Below are positions 59,735 through 64,000 of a stretch of DNA of 64,000 bases, piece by piece. The stretch spans positions 4,980,568 to 5,044,567 of the forward strand of contig NC_085100.1 in the NCBI RefSeq assembly GCF_963422355.1, written 5' to 3'. This stretch comes from Corticium candelabrum. Its lineage: Eukaryota > Porifera > Homoscleromorpha > Homosclerophorida > Plakinidae. A program made the translations under genes and the position numbers. How positions within the stretch are numbered: the stretch's first letter is position 1; the number at the start of each line of letters is the position of its first letter. Below the pieces are notes generated by a model. The model was not told where the DNA came from and did not search any database. It saw only the letters and a program-made list of their open reading frames with translations.

Positions 59735-61620
59735 TTCTGCGTTTGACTGACTGAACGAATTATATTAAGGTAGCGCGCGTGCCAAAACACACGCCTACTA
59801 ATCGGGCTAGCCGCTAACGCCACAAGCAGTGTGAACGGGGGCTGGCTCGAGTCTCTGGCCCGAGCTGGCCCGGGCTGGCTCGGCTCGGCTTCGAAGACGT
59901 GCTAGTGTGAACGGGCTATTAGAGAGAACTGCCCCAACGCTCCTCTGGTTGGTAGGCGATGTGAGCTTGCTGATCGAGTGTCTGATATTATGAGCACCAT
60001 GGCACTTGAAAAGGAGTTGGTAGCAACTGAGCATCTTGTCCAGTTTTTGGATCCCCCAACATATGACGAGCTCCCACCTGTCGGAAATCCTGGATGGATA
60101 TCCAAAACTGATGACTTTTATGAATTGTCTTCAGACAGTGTGCAGGAGTACTTGAGAAGTTATGGGGGATATTCTAAGACATGGAATACTGGGATTCGAC
60201 TGATTCACAGTGTCAATGTATATGATGTAGAATTTCATCTTGGAGATGGGAATGTGGTATACTGCAAAGCCAAGTGCCACCCCACTATGAGATCATCACC
60301 CCCATTTTATGTTCCTTTTGCATTACTTGGTGTGAATGATGGAGTGGTAGTCAGTATCAAGGGAGCTAGCTGTTCTTGCAAAGCTGGTCTTAGTCAGTCT
60401 TGTGTTCACATTGCTGCGTTACTCATCCTATATAGTGAACTTGGTGGTTCATCATGCACTACTGAACCATGCTTATGAAATAAGCCATCGGGTACCATAG
60501 CTCCGATGAAAGCGTCCTCTCTTCAACTTGGTGCAGTACGAACTCGTCCTCAGTAGGAAGGCATGGTAATGGAGCCATCAGTGTTGTTGAACTCTTTGGT
60601 CTCTAAGAAGATTTCAACAGCTTGGTCATCCTATCGTCAAATTGACAGTGCTAACAGTACAATGAGTAAAGGATGCTTTTCATCTCCAAGTCCGGACTTA
60701 CCTGATCCACGAGATAAACTTCGATCCAAATTACTTGAAACTGGAGAAGACCTGTCTGTCGAGGATTTAATAGCTGCATTATCATTAACCAAAGAGCAAG
60801 CAAATTATATAGAGCAATCGACAAGAAGTCAAAGCAGTTCATCTCTTTGGGAAGATGCAAGGTCCATGCGATTGACAGCATCTAATTTTGGACTCATCTG
60901 CTGTAGGCAACCTGAGTTGCAATCACTGCCACCATCAGCTATTTCTACTATACTTGGTATATATGGGTCAGCCAGATTCGCCCCTTCTATACAATATGGA
61001 AGAGCAATGGAAGCTTCAGCTGTTTCCCAGTATATGAAGCAGTTTCCCAATATCAGAGTCAGCGAGTGTGGATTTCAAATTGATGTCTCTGCTCCATTTT
61101 TAGGAGCTACCCCAGACAGACTGATAGAAGAAACTGGCAGTAAAGGTGTTCTCGAAGTAAAATGCACGTTTAAACACCGAGCAAAGACAATTCAAGAAGC
61201 TTGCATGGACAAAGATTTCTACCTGGAAAAGACATCTAGCGGCATGAGACTAAAAGAAGGTCACACATACTTTTTCCAAGTGATGGGACAGATGGCAATA
61301 CCTGAGCGACATTGGGCACATTTTGTGGTATATACCGAAAAAGACTTACATGTAGAAAAATTTGTTTTTCATGCCATACTATGGGACTCAATGAAGCAAA
61401 GGCTGGAGCAGTGTTACAGACTACAGATTGGACCAGAAATTGTTTCACAATTAATGTCTCAATAATTGAAACAAATAGTAATAATCGTATACACGCGTAC
61501 CATTGTGGGTACGAATAGTACATCCGGATTCCTTACAGTAGATTACGTAGCTTACTGATCTCCACCAGTTAAATGAATATTGTTATGAGCTCTAGACAGT
61601 CTAGTAAACAAATAAACAAT

Positions 61621-63201
61621 TTACATCTCTTGGTGTTTGATTAGCCTTGGCTGCAAGTTACAAAGTGCAGCAGCTATAACAACCATGTCATCTAGCAAGC
61701 CTTTGCTCTGCTTAATTGGCTGCACTCTATTCAAAATTCTAAATTCGTGTAGGCGACCAAATGCTCTTTCAACATGTATCCTACCTGAAGCCATCAGACG
61801 GCTAATCAAGGCCTCATTTGCAGGAAGTTGAGCTCTTCCTTTCATAAAACTAGGTATTGTCAGGAAAGCCCTATTCTTGGCGAAGAGGTCATACACCTTG
61901 AATCCTCTGTCAGCAAAGACTCTTTGCCCAGGGATGAGAACATCCAAAATCCCACTAGTCTCTACCATGTATCTATCAGATGCATTGCCACTTTGGCCAC
62001 CTGATAAGAAAACGAATGCACCAGTGAATATGTCAACTGCACCAAGATACTTTATGGTAGTATGCGACTTGTAGTCTGAGTACATAGCCTTTTGAGACTG
62101 TAGATTGTAGGGTCTCTCAGTAAACACCTGTGTGCAATCCATTGCAGCAACAGTGTTTGGAAAGTTGCTGAATATACCATGACAGGGCCCTACTGTTGGC
62201 CATGAAATGAGACCTTTAAATTGGGCAGCAAGGAAGGGTAGCCAGTTTGTAAGAATCTTTGAAACTCGAGACTGACTAACTTCAAAGCGGTAAGTAAGGT
62301 CTTCTTCTGGAGCTCCTAAACGGAGTCGAACCAGAGTCAGCAAAAATTCATCTATCCTATCCAACCTCCTCATGGAAGGCGGTGAGCTTACATCACTTGA
62401 GGTATCTTGGCCTGATGTCTTTTGTTTACTATACAGAGTAATAGTCTTGGCTGCTGGTTCAATCCAACTCCACACTGTATCAAGGACATTTCTCGACACA
62501 AAAACTGTGTAAAACTTGATTTTATCTTTTGGCAGTGTGTTGAGCGAGAATGCCTTTCTTTGCAACTCAGACTTTGCAGATGCAAGATCCTGCTCGAGAA
62601 CTCTAATCTTATTTTGAAGGTTCACTACTTCATTTGCTTGCTGTTCAATTATCCGACGTAAATCATCAGCTTCAGCCTCAGTGACATATTCGGCAATAGT
62701 AGTACCACAATCAACATCTTCACTAATATTACTATTCTCTGACATGTCTTGATCAACTGCGGATGATGTAGTTGCTTCTGCTCCTGCTCTGCAACGCACA
62801 AGCACCTTTCTCTTTCTACCTCTTTGAAACTTTTTATGGCTGAACAACGAGGGGAGGCGGTTAGAGTCAGAACGGGTAGGCCCTATGTGATTTTCATAAT
62901 GCAAATTACAAATAACAGCATCATTTCCGGGCTTCCACTTCTTTCCACTCAAAGATTTTCGACTAAGTCTGCGAACAACTTCATCACGGATACGTGGCTT
63001 CATGGCCTGTAATTTATGCAGCTTGACAATAGACGATGACAGAGGACAGGATTCCTGCTTCAATTCCAGACAACCACATAAACGTTCACCTGTTGGTGTA
63101 AGCGGACACTTTCCTTTTCTGTTGGAACAGCCATAGACAGCGCATTGTCTCAGACTGTGTCCTCTGTTCCTAAGACAGCCTCTTCTTTCTGATGTAGACA
63201 T
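61621..63201 (-). CDS. ISL2EU THAP-domain DDE transposase
   Basis: 526 codons, intact. N-terminus: THAP-like C2CH zinc finger (CAVYGCSNRKG; later CNLHYENHIG). A coiled coil follows (ADDLRRIIEQQANEVVNLQN and IRVLEQDLASAKSELQ). A helix-turn-helix comes next (RLGAPEEDLTYRFEVSQSRV). Then DDE_Tnp_4: NTVAAMDCTQVFTERP (D1), GQRVFADRGFKVYDLF (D2), GRIHVERAFGRLHEFRI (E). The combination with a convergent YqaJ gene 155 bp away defines ISL2EU. No break is visible, so it could still act on copies in trans (inference). Starts at 63,201 (MSTSERRGC). Confidence 0.92.
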   Translation of the reverse strand: MSTSERRGCLRNRGHSLRQCAVYGCSNRKGKCPLTPTGERLCGCLELKQESCPLSSSIVKLHKLQAMKPRIRDEVVRRLSRKSLSGKKWKPGNDAVICNLHYENHIGPTRSDSNRLPSLFSHKKFQRGRKRKVLVRCRAGAEATTSSAVDQDMSENSNISEDVDCGTTIAEYVTEAEADDLRRIIEQQANEVVNLQNKIRVLEQDLASAKSELQRKAFSLNTLPKDKIKFYTVFVSRNVLDTVWSWIEPAAKTITLYSKQKTSGQDTSSDVSSPPSMRRLDRIDEFLLTLVRLRLGAPEEDLTYRFEVSQSRVSKILTNWLPFLAAQFKGLISWPTVGPCHGIFSNFPNTVAAMDCTQVFTERPYNLQSQKAMYSDYKSHTTIKYLGAVDIFTGAFVFLSGGQSGNASDRYMVETSGILDVLIPGQRVFADRGFKVYDLFAKNRAFLTIPSFMKGRAQLPANEALISRLMASGRIHVERAFGRLHEFRILNRVQPIKQSKGLLDDMVVIAAALCNLQPRLIKHQEM

Positions 63202-63410
63202 TACAGGTATGGGATAGTGCGCATGTGTTGTGTTACTTTAGACATAAACTGCTACTGGGAATTCTAAATACAATATACAGACTGTATACAACGTGTACTG
63301 TGTACTCTGATCCGCGTCAGTACCTATCTAGTGCAAGTTATCACAGTAAAAACTTCGACTCGGCCAATCACATATATACAGAAGCAAGCTAGACTGACCA
63401 GAAACAACAT

Positions 63411-63803
63411 GTCTGGTTACCCCAAACGGGTTCCCAGGTCGCATGCATTTCACTTGCCAAAACCAGTCCATCGCTAGGCGATGAGTAGTCTGCCTTTCCA
63501 CTTCACGTGTATCTGTTCAGAGTGTGAATCAGACGACTTCAGCATGAACAACAGTCTCATACCCTCGAGAAGCCGTACTCGAGAAATGGCTTCTTACGCG
63601 TCTCTACGCAAACAAAGTCTCCCACACGATGCACAAAATGGTAAGTAGTGAACTTACTTACATGTATGGTCAACGACAAGATGATCTACGCTTCAGAAGC
63701 AGACCCGGAAACGTGGACTTTGTGTACAACGGGATCGGCGAAAGGTACGTGTTACCCTCGAGATTGCGCATGCTCTAGAAACTCCGCCCCGCCGAATATC
63801 GTC
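63411..63803. repeat. ISL2EU right terminal inverted repeat
   Basis: Reverse complement of 56,071-56,462. Inner edge GGTTACCCC at 63,415; outer edge CCGAATATCGTC ending at 63,803, followed by the TA duplication. Confidence 0.88.
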
Positions 63804-63835
63804 TATACTTAGAGGGGACGTAAAAAGGAGGGATA

Positions 63836-63962
63836 TGTTATATACGGGTATATGGATTAGAGGAGATACGGGACTTAGAGAGAAGAGTTGAGTCATGAGT
63901 TTTGCGGTGGTTGTAGATATTCGGTTATGTTAACTAATAAGTGGTTGTGTTACGATACAACA
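63836..63962 (+). repeat. 3' LTR of gypsy B
   Basis: 127 bp, TGTTATATACGGG to ATACAACA, matching 55,156-55,284 with a few substitutions and a 2-bp length difference. Followed by the ACTGG duplication. Confidence 0.92.
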
Positions 63963-64000
63963 ACTGGTAGAAGCGTTACGGGAACAACTAATGGCGCAGC

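Larger units (their letters stand above)
57042..59918. mobile_element. PIF/Harbinger transposon, structurally intact
   Basis: Terminal repeats TAGCCCGTTCACACTAGC (18 bp, perfect) lie at 57,042-57,059 and, inverted, 59,901-59,918. TTA is duplicated outside both (57,039-57,041 and 59,919-59,921), the superfamily hallmark. Length 2,877 bp. Subterminal GC-rich arrays of GGCTCGGC/GGGCCAGC (57,065-57,215 and 59,838-59,890) probably bind transposase. It encodes two convergent intact proteins: a Myb/SANT-like protein and a HARBI1-type transposase. Confidence 0.95.
56984..61465 (+). pseudogene. ISL2EU YqaJ-type exonuclease with SAP-like and SWIM domains, interrupted by PIF element
   Basis: The ORF starts at 56,984 (MSVSESVSRWTVVQLKTWL), is cut by the PIF element at 57,042 and resumes in frame at 59,922 (NCPNAPLVGRRCELADRV). 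The joined part resembles a SAP DNA-binding helix-loop-helix. Then comes a SWIM zinc finger, CSCKAGLSQSCVHIAALL (about 60,373-60,427). In-frame TGA (60,476) and TAG (60,554) follow. The YqaJ/lambda-exonuclease-like domain (60,563-61,465) has RLTASNFGLI, YGRAMEASAV, FLGATPDRLI and GVLEVKC, i.e. the E, D and ExK residues of a PD-(D/E)XK nuclease. Length and order match ISL2EU partner proteins. The insertion plus two stops make it non-functional. Confidence 0.85.
56071..63803. mobile_element. ISL2EU transposon (THAP-DDE transposase plus YqaJ nuclease), split by PIF/Harbinger
   Basis: It is bounded by long terminal inverted repeats (56,071-56,462 and 63,411-63,803) that start GACGATATTCGG and end near GGTAACC, flanked by TA on both sides (56,069-56,070 and 63,804-63,805). 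It encodes two convergent genes: YqaJ-type nuclease (plus) and THAP/DDE transposase (minus), the known pair of ISL2EU elements of the PIF/Harbinger-IS5 supergroup (family knowledge). Without the PIF insert the element is about 4.85 kb. The transposase is intact; the YqaJ gene is broken. Confidence 0.88.
55156..63962 (+). mobile_element. Ty3/gypsy retrotransposon B, split by ISL2EU
   Basis: The 5' LTR 55,156-55,284 (129 bp) and 3' LTR 63,836-63,962 (127 bp) share TGTTATATACGGGTATATGG at their starts and GTTACGATANAACA at their ends. Direct 5-bp duplications ACTGG flank them (55,151-55,155 and 63,963-63,967). Primer site TGGCGACGAGGATA follows the 5' LTR; a purine tract AGAGGGGACGTAAAAAGGAG precedes the 3' LTR. 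Without the ISL2EU insert B is only about 1.1 kb: most of gag-pol was deleted, leaving a gag start fused to a pol tail. It had therefore become a non-autonomous derivative. Confidence 0.92.

Noticed and set aside
56436..63437. GGGAACCC edges flanked by AG taken as the true ISL2EU termini
   Set aside because: The inverted repeat continues about 370 bp further out on both sides to a TA duplication where the gypsy frame is restored; a 2-bp AG match is weak by itself.

Overview
The window is animal nuclear DNA, not bacterial. It contains a spliced gene with GT/AG introns, long (CA)n, (AT)n and (AGAC)n microsatellites, and a dense, layered load of transposable elements. The mix (R2-type LINE, several short-LTR Ty3/gypsy families, ISL2EU, PIF/Harbinger, hAT, Crypton, P element, pogo/Jerky) suggests a non-bilaterian marine invertebrate, perhaps a sponge or cnidarian. 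That placement is an inference and is weak.

Layout. 1-2.9 kb: R2-type LINE fragments in both orientations, (AT)n and (CA)n tracts, and a 287-bp MITE. 3-21.1 kb (+): the 3' part of an ASH1-type histone methyltransferase gene. I trace 23 exons whose splice phases agree; they encode the second half of SET, post-SET, a bromodomain-like region, a PHD finger, a BAH domain and a basic tail. Its two largest introns (about 5.0 and 6.4 kb) hold a Tc1-like MITE, a decayed hAT, two foldback elements, a Crypton/DUF3504 relic and a dispersed repeat. 21.7-24 kb: P-element remnant, tandem repeats and a candidate promoter. 25.8-29.1 kb (-): exons of a CbbX/SpoVK-type AAA+ ATPase, then a decayed OTU-type deubiquitinase-like gene. 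29.2-33.9 kb: three R2-type LINE copies in a row, each bounded by (AGAC)n; the first is about full length with an intact 1,053-codon ORF.

34-53.5 kb: a gypsy graveyard. One nearly complete element (34.3-39.2 kb) has a truncated 5' LTR; three partial elements follow (40-45.3 kb); one complete element (48,972-53,452) has 98-bp LTRs and an almost perfect 5-bp target duplication. A pogo/Jerky-like fragment and a ZNF862-like hAT-derived pseudogene lie between them.

53.5-64 kb: the most striking region, a four-level nest of elements resolved to the base. A gypsy element (A; LTR about 54,698-55,047, gag start at 55,137) is split by a second gypsy (B; 55,156-63,962, TSD ACTGG). B is split two codons before its pol stop by an ISL2EU transposon (56,071-63,803, TSD TA). 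The ISL2EU YqaJ gene is split in its N-terminal SAP-like segment by a PIF/Harbinger transposon (57,042-59,918, TSD TTA). Both PIF proteins and the ISL2EU THAP-DDE transposase still have open frames, so the innermost layers look young.
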